A stretch of 7,567 nt of DNA from Candidatus Iainarchaeum sp. (GTDB lineage: Archaea > Iainarchaeota > Iainarchaeia > Iainarchaeales > GCA-2688035), in contig JAPLVT010000032.1 of assembly GCA_026396975.1 (NCBI GenBank), positions 1 through 7,567 of the forward strand. The letters run 5' to 3'. Below the pieces are notes generated by a model. That model had not been told where the DNA came from, did not search any database, and was given only the letters and a program-made list of their open reading frames with translations. Position 1 is the first letter of the stretch. Every line of letters starts with the position of its first letter. Below, one piece after another: positions 1 through 5,773 of the stretch. Both the position numbers and the translations under genes were made by a program.

Positions 1-662
1 TTCAGGGCGGCATTCCCAGAGGCAGCAGCGTTCTTGTAAGCGGCGGCACCGGAACGTGCAAGACAATTTTCAGCATGCAGTTCGCGTACAACGGCGCTTT
101 GCTTTACAGCGAGCCGAGCCTTTTTGTCACTATTGAAAGCAATCCAAAGGACATTGTCTGGAATATGGAGAGTTTCGGCTGGAACATCAACAGGCTGCAG
201 GAACAGCACATGCTGAACATTTACAGGCTTAAGCTGAGCAGCAAGCAGAATTTCGCAGACCTTATCGACGAGGAGCTTGACACCATCAACGGGCTTGTGC
301 GCGAAATGAAAATAAAGCGCCTTGTGGTTGACAGCACAACTTCTTTCGCCTCGCTCATAGGCGACAGGGCTGCCGTAAGAGGGCTTCTTTTCAAGTTCAC
401 GGACGGGCTAAAAGACCTCGATTGCACCACTATTCTCACAGCCGAAACAAAAAGCGCTAAAACAGAGTTCAGCGCCTTCGGCGTTGAAGAGTTTGTCGCG
501 GACGGCATTATCGCGCTTTACTTCACTCCGCCGAACCGCTCTGTCTTCGTCAGAAAAATGAGGGGAACAGCCCACGACAAAAACGTGCATCCCTTCGAAA
601 TAACAAGCGAAGGCATTGTTGTAAAGCCGAAAGAACAAGTGCTCTGGGAAGCAATAAAATAA
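1..662 (+). CDS. KaiC/RadA-like RecA-superfamily ATPase, 5' end outside the window
   Basis: This gene is partial. The reading frame is open from base 3 and gives 219 residues ending in TAA at 660-662. It begins inside the nucleotide-binding core, so perhaps the first 20-30 residues are missing. Visible parts are a P-loop (SGGTGTCKT, about bases 39-65), a Walker B-like strand (KRLVVDSTTS) and the C-terminal block typical of single-domain archaeal KaiC-like proteins (GVEEFVADG, then KMRGT, H, HPFEIT and GI). The family binds ATP and is often linked to signalling or regulation; this member's substrate is not evident. Two oddities stand out. The usual second P-loop glycine is Cys (codon TGC at 57-59), and the Glu-Glu pair after the next strand in KaiC is Glu-Ser here (TIESNP). 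An internal ATG at 75 lies after the P-loop and is not the real start. Confidence 0.87.
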   Translation, partial: QGGIPRGSSVLVSGGTGTCKTIFSMQFAYNGALLYSEPSLFVTIESNPKDIVWNMESFGWNINRLQEQHMLNIYRLKLSSKQNFADLIDEELDTINGLVREMKIKRLVVDSTTSFASLIGDRAAVRGLLFKFTDGLKDLDCTTILTAETKSAKTEFSAFGVEEFVADGIIALYFTPPNRSVFVRKMRGTAHDKNVHPFEITSEGIVVKPKEQVLWEAIK

Positions 663-792
663 TTGCCGCCTAACGCTTCAACTTTTATAATCGCAAACCT
701 GGCTAAGTAAACTTATTTATGCACTTTATGCTATTATACTGATCACAACGCGGCTTTTCTTTTCTGTTCTGGCATTGGCTTTGGTGCTGCTC

Positions 793-1014
793 TTACACAA
801 ATAGCGCCTTTATTTTCGCCAGCGTCTGCAGCGGAATTTTGCCTTTGACTTCCTGGACTTTTTTCAGCGTTGAATCGTACGCTTTCTCGCCGAAAAACTT
901 TTCGCCGCAGCCGGGGCATTTGAGCGCAGGCACTGCCTCGACAACAATATTGCCGCTAAAGACCTGGTTTTCCCTGACTTTTTGCATTTTTAAATTGCAT
1001 TTCGGGCAATTCAT
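793..1014 (-). CDS. YgiT/MqsA-type zinc-finger antitoxin
   Basis: This is a small protein of 73 residues from the preferred start. It begins MNCPKC and has a second CPGC pair, so Cys3, Cys6, Cys33 and Cys36 would form one zinc site, as in the N-terminal domain of MqsA/YgiT antitoxins. It lacks the C-terminal Xre-type DNA-binding helix-turn-helix of full-length MqsA, so it probably neutralises the toxin without binding DNA strongly by itself. The ATG at 1012-1014 overlaps the toxin stop as ATGA and has GGTGA nine bases upstream. The alternative ATG at 1021-1023 adds only MPN and abuts the same GGTGA, leaving no room for ribosome binding. Family members usually start MxCPxC, which also favours 1014. 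Toxin-first order matches mqsRA-like modules. Confidence 0.84.
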   Translation of the reverse strand: MNCPKCNLKMQKVRENQVFSGNIVVEAVPALKCPGCGEKFFGEKAYDSTLKKVQEVKGKIPLQTLAKIKALFV

Positions 1015-1283
1015 ATTCGGCATTCACCTTCAGCTTTTCTGATTTCCAAGGGGCCTGAGTGATAAATTGTTATTATAACAGCAACTTCAGCGTACTCGCA
1101 AAATACTATAGTAAAGTACTGGTTTTGCAATTTATAAATGCACTGTTTTTTGGGTGGTTCCTTGTTCGGGAATACAAACCCTTGCTTCAACGCATCTTTT
1201 ATTCTGCGTCTTGGAAAGCCCCACTCAATGCTTCTCTTGAAAGCATGCTCTGTAAAAAGGACGCGCTTTTTATGCAGCTGCAA
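1011..1283 (-). CDS. DUF4258-type (MqsR/RelE-like) toxin
   Basis: This 90-residue basic protein has the pattern of DUF4258 proteins. FTEHAFKRSIEWG near the N-terminus corresponds to the family's F-x-x-HA-x-x-R stretch. RRRIKDAL follows, then a beta-rich C-terminal half (IYKLQNQYFTIVF, then VAVIITIYHS). Such proteins are predicted mRNA interferases or related toxins and are often paired with YgiT-type zinc-finger proteins, as here. The start is a TTG at 1281-1283. A frame stop lies six codons upstream and no ATG occurs in the N-terminal region, so a non-ATG start is needed. GGGCGG just upstream may act as a weak ribosome-binding site. A weak start would suit low toxin synthesis relative to the coupled antitoxin. 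RNase activity is inferred from the family, and the catalytic residues are not certain. Confidence 0.8.
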   Translation of the reverse strand: MQLHKKRVLFTEHAFKRSIEWGFPRRRIKDALKQGFVFPNKEPPKKQCIYKLQNQYFTIVFCEYAEVAVIITIYHSGPLEIRKAEGECRI

Positions 1284-1318
1284 AACAATCCGCCCGGATC
1301 AAAGGCGGCATTAATTAG

Positions 1319-1328
1319 TTTAAAAACA
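1319..1328 (-). promoter_or_regulatory. Probable TATA box of the toxin-antitoxin operon
   Basis: The minus strand reads TGTTTTTAAA here, about 40 bases before the TTG start of the toxin. Transcription starting about 25 bases downstream would give a leader of roughly 15 bases. This is inferred from AT-richness and spacing only. It implies the toxin-antitoxin pair can be transcribed independently of the histone gene upstream on the same strand. Confidence 0.4.
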
Positions 1329-1388
1329 CGCGGCATTTTTCGTCGGTCGCCGTATGATGATGGGCTAGTGCAGTGCCCTAATCAGTTC

Positions 1389-1598
1389 TCACGGCATCGC
1401 TTTTACCGCGAGCCTTATGTCTTCTGCGGTAATTGTCTTGCGCTTCGCGTGCTTTGAGAATTCCGCAGCCTGCAGGGCGATTTTAATGCCTTTTTCTTCC
1501 AGAACTTCGCTCAGCGCTGCCGCAGCGTCCTCGCTAACTCTGCCGCCGCCGGCTTTCCTGATAATGCGGTCAACGGCTGCCAGTGGCAATTCACTCAT
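1389..1598 (-). CDS. Archaeal histone (HMf-like, single histone fold)
   Basis: This 69-residue protein covers one complete histone fold: [15 protein letters not shown] (helix 1 and loop 1), [18 protein letters not shown] entering the long helix 2, then [20 protein letters not shown] (loop 2 and helix 3). Archaeal histones dimerise and wrap DNA, compacting the chromosome. The basic KRKT loop and Arg20 before V-S are the expected DNA contacts. Gly17 aligns with Gly16 of HMfB, a small residue needed for close stacking of histone-DNA superhelices. The start at 1596-1598 is chosen because the fold begins immediately after it and GGAGGTT (1605-1611) sits six bases upstream. A further in-frame ATG at 1634 would add 12 residues lacking family similarity and would place the ribosome-binding site inside the coding region. 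The gene is divergent from hef. Confidence 0.97.
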   Translation of the reverse strand: MSELPLAAVDRIIRKAGGGRVSEDAAAALSEVLEEKGIKIALQAAEFSKHAKRKTITAEDIRLAVKAMP

Positions 1599-1604
1599 CA
1601 AAAA

Positions 1605-1611
1605 AACCTCC
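1605..1611 (-). promoter_or_regulatory. Strong Shine-Dalgarno site of the histone gene
   Basis: GGAGGTT on the minus strand, six bases before the ATG at 1598. It decides the histone start against the upstream ATG at 1634 and implies efficient translation, as expected for an abundant chromatin protein. Confidence 0.85.
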
Positions 1612-1652
1612 AAAGATGGCAACAAGCCTTGCATATTAATGCTATTTTTCGC

Positions 1653-1673
1653 CAGCCTTTTTCAAAAAGGCTG
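1653..1673. promoter_or_regulatory. Perfect 21-bp palindrome (10-bp arms), candidate operator
   Basis: CAGCCTTTTT (1653-1662) and AAAAAGGCTG (1664-1673) are exact inverted repeats around a single central C. One centre base is too short for an unstrained RNA hairpin loop, so a dimeric protein-binding site is more natural than a terminator. It lies 55 bases before the histone ATG, directly downstream of a TATA-like TTTATAT on the minus strand. That is where a repressor could block transcription initiation. The regulated gene could be the histone or, less likely, hef. This is inference from position and symmetry. Confidence 0.6.
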
Positions 1674-1682
1674 ATATAAAGG
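1674..1682 (-). promoter_or_regulatory. Probable TATA box of the histone gene
   Basis: The minus strand reads CCTTTATAT. A start about 25 bases downstream would fall near 1651, giving a leader of about 53 bases that carries the Shine-Dalgarno site. A second AT-rich candidate (TATTTAAATTTAA, 1699-1711) lies further upstream. If that one is used, the palindrome would fall inside the leader instead. Confidence 0.4.
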
Positions 1683-1763
1683 TCTTTTCCAAAAAAATAT
1701 TTAAATTTAACCCCCTTTTCAGCCAAAAAAAGCGTTTTTTAGCCCAAAAACAGCGGAAGTGCA

Positions 1764-1782
1764 CTATAAAATACTTTAAAAA
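1764..1782 (+). promoter_or_regulatory. Probable TATA region of hef
   Basis: CTATAAAATACTTTAAAAA contains two TATA-like elements, TATAAAA (1765-1771) and TTTAAAAA (1775-1782), 26-43 bases before the hef ATG. No Shine-Dalgarno sequence is visible between here and the start. A leaderless or very short-leader transcript is therefore likely, unlike most neighbouring genes. Confidence 0.5.
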
Positions 1783-1807
1783 CAATCGCGGCAATTTCTA
1801 TTTACCT

Positions 1808-4318
1808 ATGCCGGACAAAGAGCAGGCTGAGCCGGAAGCGCGCAAAAACAGGGGCAGCGCTTCAACCCCTGATTCCAAAGCGCAAACGCTTTTCTTCGAG
1901 CACCCGCTCGTGAAACCGCGCACAGTCGAAGCGCGGCCCTACCAGCTCGGCATCGCGCAGCGCGCAATGCAAGGCGGCAACAGCCTTGTTGTCGCGCCCA
2001 CAGCGCTCGGAAAAACAATTGTCGCGGTTATTGTTGCCGCGCAAGTGCTGGAGAAAACCCCTGAAAGCAAGGTGCTTTTTCTCGCGCCGACAAAGCCTCT
2101 TTGCCAGCAGCACCAACTCTCAATGCAAAAGTTCCTAGCGATTCCAGAAGAGCAAATAATACTTCTCACGGGCAGTGTCAGCAGCAAGAAGCGCGCGGCG
2201 CAGTGGGAGCAGGCGCGCATCATTGCGGCGACGCCCCAGACAATCGGAAACGACCTGCGCAACGGCAAAATTTCTCTTGAAAACGTTTCCCTGCTGATTT
2301 TCGACGAAGCCCACCGGGCTGTGGGGGATTATGCCTATGTTTACATCGCAAAAAAATACGTCCAAAAAAACCCGCGCGCCTTCATTCTCGGGCTTACTGC
2401 CTCTCCGGGCGGCAGGGAAGAGCACATCAAGGAGGTATGCAGCAACCTTTTCACGAAGAACATTGAGATAAAATCGCTGCGGGATGCCGACGTGCAGCAA
2501 TTTGCGCACGAAATAAAGGTCGAATGGCGCGTTGTGGAGCTGCCGGAAAAATTCAGGGAAATAAAGCTCATGCTCGAACGCTTCATGCAGAAGCAGATTG
2601 ACATCCTCTACAAGTTCGGCCTGAGCAGGTCAAAGACATTCGGCTCCTTCAACAAGAAGCGCCTGCTTGAAATGCAGCAGCAGGTCAGCATGAGAATAAA
2701 GCGCAGCCACGGAACGCAGCCGTCGCTTTTCGCGGCTGCAACAGCGATTGCCGCGCTGCTGAAAGCAAGCCACGCGCACCTGCTCCTTGAAACACAGGGC
2801 ATATCGCCGCTGCACGATTATTTCGAGCGCACTCTGGAGAAAGCCGGCAAAAGCGATTCAAGCAGGGCGCTGAAGCAAATGCTTGCGAGCGAGGAAATAA
2901 AGCGTGCTATCGCGCTCACGCGCGAGCTGCGCGAGAAAGGCGAAAAGCACCCGAAGCTCGCGGTTCTTGTCGATACGCTGCGCCAGCAGTTCGAATTGTT
3001 TCCCGAAAGCAGGGCGATTGTTTTCAACCATTACAGGGACAGCATCAGGCAGATCGCGGAAGAGCTTGGCAGGATTCCGGGCATCAGGGCGGAGCGGTTC
3101 GTGGGGCAGGCGACAAAAGGAAAGGATGCCGGAATGAGCCAGAAAGAGCAGGCGGAAAAAATAGTGGCGCTGCGCAGCGGCGAAATCAACACTATTGTGG
3201 CAAGCAGTGTTGCGGAAGAAGGGCTTGACATTCCTCTTGTGGATTTGGTGGTGTTTTACGAGCCTGTGCCGAGCGAAATCCGCTTCATCCAAAGGAGGGG
3301 CAGGACTGGCAGGTTCAAGGCAGGCAGGGCAGTAATACTTATGGCGAAGGGCACTCGCGACGAGGCGTTCTACTGGAGCAGCGTTCGCAAGGAAAAGAAA
3401 ATGCACAGCACGCTCAGGAGAATGCAGAACAAGGGCCTGTTCGGGCAGGCAGAACTTGGCAAAAAGGAGAAAATTGCCGATGGTTCGGAAGAAGCAAAAA
3501 GCAGTGACTTGGGGTCTGCCCGTGAAGCAAAAGAGAGCGGCGGGGCAGAAGCCCCTGAAGCCGAGCGCGAAAAAGGCATTGAGGAAGCCGAAGAAGAGGC
3601 AGGCGGCAGCGGGGAAAGCGGCGGGCAGACGACCTTGTTCAGCTTTGCTAAAACAGAGAACCTCGAGCGCATTGTGGTTTACGCTGATGCCCGCGAAGAA
3701 AGCAGCACTGTTTTGGAATTGCTGAGGGAAATGGGCTGCGAGGTTATTGTGAGGCAGCTTGGCGTGGGAGATTACATTCCCGGCAAGGACATTGCTGTCG
3801 AGCGCAAGACAGTGCAGGATTTCTTGAGCAGCATTGTGGATGGGCGCTTGGGGCAGCAGCTTGTGAACATGGCAGAAAGCTACGAGAGGCCGCTTGTGCT
3901 GCTCGAAGGGAGCCTGGATGATTTGTTCAACAGCAGGAACATCCACAGGAACGCGATAGTCGGAATGCTCACTTCAATCGCATTGAATTACAGGGTTCCT
4001 GTCCTTTTCACGGCGTCGCCGAGGGAGAGCGCCCAGTTCATTTATGTTATCGCAAAAAGGGAGCAGCTCGGCAAGGGCACTGATGTCAGGTTGCGCCTTG
4101 GCAGAAAAGGGCTTACTATTGCGGAACAGCAGCGTTTCATTGTTGAATCGTTGCCCATGGTCGGGCCTCAGACAGCGCGCAGCCTGCTGCTTCATTTCGG
4201 CAGCGTCAAGGCGCTCGTGGGCGCGGGCGAGAAGGAACTGCAAGAGGTCGACAAGCTCGGAAAGAAAAAAGCGAAAGCTATAAAGAGTGTGTTTGAGTCA
4301 AAATATGTGGAAGGTTGA
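1808..4318 (+). CDS. hef: Hef: DEAH helicase fused to XPF-family fork endonuclease
   Basis: This 836-residue protein has the full Hef architecture. The SF2 helicase shows motif I APTALGKT (63-70), Ia APTKP (93-97), II DEAH (166-169), III TAS (197-199), V SSVAEEGLDIP (466-476) and VI QRRGRTGR (495-502), with the helical insert between the two RecA lobes. An acidic low-complexity linker follows (about 550-606), ending in QTTLFSFA (607-614), which resembles archaeal PCNA-binding motifs. The XPF/ERCC4 nuclease has GDY (654-656) and ERK-x3-DF (665-672), all key residues present. A helix-hairpin-helix pair ends the protein (about 778-832). Hef unwinds and cleaves stalled or branched replication forks. 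It is somewhat longer than the roughly 750-residue Thermococcales forms, owing to the linker and about 30 extra N-terminal residues before EHPLVKPRTVEAR. The ATG at 1808 fits the TATA spacing. Confidence 0.98.
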   Translation: MPDKEQAEPEARKNRGSASTPDSKAQTLFFEHPLVKPRTVEARPYQLGIAQRAMQGGNSLVVAPTALGKTIVAVIVAAQVLEKTPESKVLFLAPTKPLCQQHQLSMQKFLAIPEEQIILLTGSVSSKKRAAQWEQARIIAATPQTIGNDLRNGKISLENVSLLIFDEAHRAVGDYAYVYIAKKYVQKNPRAFILGLTASPGGREEHIKEVCSNLFTKNIEIKSLRDADVQQFAHEIKVEWRVVELPEKFREIKLMLERFMQKQIDILYKFGLSRSKTFGSFNKKRLLEMQQQVSMRIKRSHGTQPSLFAAATAIAALLKASHAHLLLETQGISPLHDYFERTLEKAGKSDSSRALKQMLASEEIKRAIALTRELREKGEKHPKLAVLVDTLRQQFELFPESRAIVFNHYRDSIRQIAEELGRIPGIRAERFVGQATKGKDAGMSQKEQAEKIVALRSGEINTIVASSVAEEGLDIPLVDLVVFYEPVPSEIRFIQRRGRTGRFKAGRAVILMAKGTRDEAFYWSSVRKEKKMHSTLRRMQNKGLFGQAELGKKEKIADGSEEAKSSDLGSAREAKESGGAEAPEAEREKGIEEAEEEAGGSGESGGQTTLFSFAKTENLERIVVYADAREESSTVLELLREMGCEVIVRQLGVGDYIPGKDIAVERKTVQDFLSSIVDGRLGQQLVNMAESYERPLVLLEGSLDDLFNSRNIHRNAIVGMLTSIALNYRVPVLFTASPRESAQFIYVIAKREQLGKGTDVRLRLGRKGLTIAEQQRFIVESLPMVGPQTARSLLLHFGSVKALVGAGEKELQEVDKLGKKKAKAIKSVFESKYVEG

Positions 4319-4387
4319 AGAAAGACGCGGGAGCTGTAATTGCGCAGAAAAGAAGCATTTTTAACCCTTGCATTTCCATTATTTATT

Positions 4388-4399
4388 GGCTTTAAAGCC
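4388..4399. promoter_or_regulatory. 12-bp perfect palindrome at the rps8e promoter
   Basis: GGCTTTAAAGCC is self-complementary and contains a TATA-like TTTAAA, 32-43 bases before the rps8e ATG. It may simply be the promoter's TATA element (TTATTTATT at 4379-4387 is an alternative), or it may also be a site where a dimeric regulator competes with TBP. Function is inferred. Confidence 0.4.
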
Positions 4400-4430
4400 C
4401 GGTTTTTTTGCATTTTGAGGGAAACACCAT

Positions 4431-4838
4431 ATGACACAGTGGCAAGGGGAAGGAAGGAGAAAGTCCAGCGGCGGAATCAGGACAAGTGTTCGGCGCAGGG
4501 GCAAGCTCTTGTCAGCCAAGGGCGGCCACTTTACTGAGCCAAAAATGGGCGCCGAGGACAAAAGGTCAAGCAAGCGCGCCAGGGGGCATGTCGTAAAGGT
4601 GAAGCAAAGGAGCGCAAAATTTGCCGCTGTCACTGTTCCCGCAAGCAAGAAAACCCTCAAAGCCGAAATACTTACTGTAAAAGAGAACAAGGCGAACAGG
4701 CTTTACACAAGGAGAAACATTATCACAAAGGGCTGCACAATCAAGGTAAAGCTTGACGGCAAAGAGCAGTTGGCGCGCGTAACAAGCAGGCCCGGCCAGA
4801 GCGGCACTGTTCAGGCAGTCCTCCTGGAAGCGCAGTAA
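4431..4838 (+). CDS. rps8e: 30S ribosomal protein S8e
   Basis: This 135-residue, strongly basic protein belongs to the S8e family of archaeal and eukaryotic small ribosomal subunits. It carries the family's hallmark ends: MTQWQGEGRRKSSGG at the N-terminus, NRLYTRRNIITKG (89-101) in the middle and ARVTSRPGQSG (115-125) near the C-terminus. The length is normal for archaea (about 125-135). The segment from about 40 to 65 is particularly rich in Lys and Arg and should contact rRNA. GAGGG lies about nine bases before the ATG and supports this start. The gene follows hef by 112 bases with its own likely promoter. After the stop comes an AT-rich, hairpin-rich intergenic stretch, so it appears monocistronic. 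Confidence 0.97.
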   Translation: MTQWQGEGRRKSSGGIRTSVRRRGKLLSAKGGHFTEPKMGAEDKRSSKRARGHVVKVKQRSAKFAAVTVPASKKTLKAEILTVKENKANRLYTRRNIITKGCTIKVKLDGKEQLARVTSRPGQSGTVQAVLLEAQ

Positions 4839-4871
4839 AAAACCTAATTTTATTTCAGGCCTTTTGTTCTA

Positions 4872-4917
4872 ATAGCGAACGACATTAATTATGGTAAATT
4901 TTATTGTCGTTTGCTAT
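4872..4917. repeat. Inverted repeat with 13-bp arms
   Basis: ATAGCGAACGACA (4872-4884) pairs with TGTCGTTTGCTAT (4905-4917) with a single G-T exception, around a 20-base loop. In RNA that exception is a G-U wobble, so the stem is fully paired. It begins 34 bases after the rps8e stop and might act in 3' end formation or processing. No long T tract follows it. Confidence 0.65.
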
Positions 4918-4940
4918 CTACAAAGGACAATTAATTTTAC
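4894..4940. repeat. Second inverted repeat, overlapping the first
   Basis: GTAAATTTTATTGTC (4894-4908) and GACAATTAATTTTAC (4926-4940) match as inverted repeats at 13 of 15 positions, around a 17-base loop. Its left arm shares 4905-4908 with the right arm of the 4872-4917 repeat, so the two stems cannot form together in one RNA. A further partial copy in direct orientation, GACATTAATT, starts at 4881. Confidence 0.55.
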
Positions 4941-5018
4941 GAGTATTATTGCCCTTTACTATAAGCGCAGCTGAGCCCGGCAAATTTTTGCCCTTCGCTA
5001 GTCTGCCCTTTGCCTGTT

Positions 5019-5075
5019 AATCGCTGTTTTTCCCGCAGGGCAGCAAAACCGCTGTTTGCCTGTTTTTATGCGATT
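5019..5075. other. Foldable element with direct repeats
   Basis: AATCGC (5019-5024) and GCGATT (5070-5075) could close a stem. Inside it, CAGG (5036-5039) can pair with CCTG (5059-5062), and CAGC (5041-5044) with GCTG (5051-5054), around a loop of six bases. These helices are short and pass through an AT-rich background, so they are suggestive only. The element lies 155 bases or more upstream of the next start codon. Confidence 0.3.
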
Positions 5076-5229
5076 TTGTTCGGAAAAACAACCTTTTTGT
5101 TTGCAATGTTAATTCTGCGCAAAGTTTTGGTTCACTTTTTCCACTCTTTAGAATTTTAAACAACCTTGAGTGTTCTATTAATGCCTTTACCTTTACAGTG
5201 AAAAATTGCGGTAATCCGGGGGATCCAAC

Positions 5230-5625
5230 ATGAGTCTGGTTTCGCTAACTTTCGGCGACAAGAGAAACTGTTTCAGTGTGCTGCCGCAAATACAGGTTAC
5301 AAGGCCGAGCGACTGCATCAAAATCGACCCGAGCATCGAGAACAAGGTTGAGGTTTTGAAAAGCTGCTTCTTCTACAAGCACAACGAGCCCTACATCGTG
5401 GCGAACATCACTAGCGGCATTGTGGCGGAAAAAATGTTCGGGGAAGTCAACGGCAAGACATTTGAAGTCACGGAATTGAACAGCAAGTACGGCGACGCCG
5501 GAATAGCCAAGCAGGGAATGACAATCGGCATTTGCGTTAAAGGGCTCGAAAATGAGATAATCCAAAAAGGCGCAGTAATACTTTTCAGGCAATGCCAAGA
5601 GCAGCCGCCGCTGGGTGTGCAATAA
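5230..5625 (+). CDS. Stand-alone EF-Tu/EF-1A domain II-like protein
   Basis: This 131-residue protein contains no GTPase domain. From about residue 52 to 120 it follows the pattern of the domain-II beta barrel of translational GTPases: YIVANITSGIVAEKM, then GKTFEVTELNSKYGDAG, AKQGMTIGICVKGLENEI and IQKGAVILF. These match the EF-Tu order of a gain strand, V-x-x-G-I, the E-x-x-x-K segment, G-x-x-V-G-V-x-V-x-G-I and E-I-x-x-G-x-V-L. The N-terminal 50 residues are less familiar and include Cys14, Cys29 and Cys46. Similar solo domains exist in archaea, usually annotated as elongation-factor-like or hypothetical; their function is not known to me. A GGGGGATC ribosome-binding sequence lies four bases before the ATG. 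The gene converges on the DHH operon, with a hairpin terminator between them. Confidence 0.72.
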   Translation: MSLVSLTFGDKRNCFSVLPQIQVTRPSDCIKIDPSIENKVEVLKSCFFYKHNEPYIVANITSGIVAEKMFGEVNGKTFEVTELNSKYGDAGIAKQGMTIGICVKGLENEIIQKGAVILFRQCQEQPPLGVQ

Positions 5626-5636
5626 AACCGCGCGGC

Positions 5637-5657
5637 GAAAAAGGAGTTGCCTTTTTC
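5637..5657. terminator. Bidirectional terminator-like hairpin between convergent genes
   Basis: GAAAAAGG (5637-5644) and CCTTTTTC (5650-5657) form a perfect 8-bp stem with a five-base loop, starting 12 bases after the stop at 5625. Because the stem is A/T-built, either strand yields a run of five T after the loop, which suits archaeal T-tract termination in both directions. It also ends the minus-strand transcript from the DHH operon. Confidence 0.6.
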
Positions 5658-5716
5658 TTATCCACTGGTTTAAACAAAACTAACCCAGCTCATGCCCCCA
5701 ACTTCAATCAGGGGTA

Positions 5717-5752
5717 ATTGGCACAAGCGTCTTCCAGCTTGCTTATTCCAAT
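5717..5752. repeat. Interrupted hairpin downstream of the cysteine-rich gene
   Basis: ATTGG (5717-5721) pairs with CCAAT (5748-5752), and CAAGC (5724-5728) pairs with GCTTG (5737-5741), separated by a two-by-six internal loop. It lies in the presumed 3' untranslated region of the minus-strand operon and could stabilise or end its transcript. No coding sequence is convincing between 5658 and 5773. Confidence 0.3.
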
Positions 5753-5773
5753 GCTGCCGGATCGCTTCTTTTT

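Larger units (their letters stand above)
4839..5229. other. 391-bp intergenic region rich in inverted and direct repeats
   Basis: I see no convincing gene here. The left part has two overlapping inverted repeats (4872-4917 and 4894-4940). The middle part has three TGCCCTT copies (4950-4956, 4989-4995, 5004-5010), two TTTGCCTGTT copies (5009-5018, 5055-5064), two CGCTGTTT copies (5022-5029, 5050-5057) and a foldable element at 5019-5075. The right part is AT-rich and holds the likely promoter and leader of the downstream gene (TTTTAAA, 5154-5160; ribosome-binding GGGGGATC, 5218-5225). It could contain an unrecognised non-coding RNA, a structured 5' leader or a decayed mobile or repeat element. 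The sequence alone does not decide. Confidence 0.5.

Noticed and set aside
1354..1360. ATGATGA resembling a C box of a C/D box guide RNA
   Set aside because: No CTGA D box and no internal C'/D' pair occur within the 50-60 bases expected downstream.
1059..1457. 132-codon open frame on the plus strand
   Set aside because: It covers the toxin and the end of the histone gene in antisense and resembles no protein family.
2858..3946. 362-codon open frame on the minus strand inside hef
   Set aside because: It lies fully antisense to a gene with every Hef motif intact. Its composition (His/Phe/Ala/Pro-rich, no motif) is what the reverse of Glu/Lys/Arg-rich codons produces.
4891..4974. 27-codon frame starting at ATG 4891
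   Set aside because: It has no ribosome-binding site, lies inside the inverted repeats and has no recognisable sequence.
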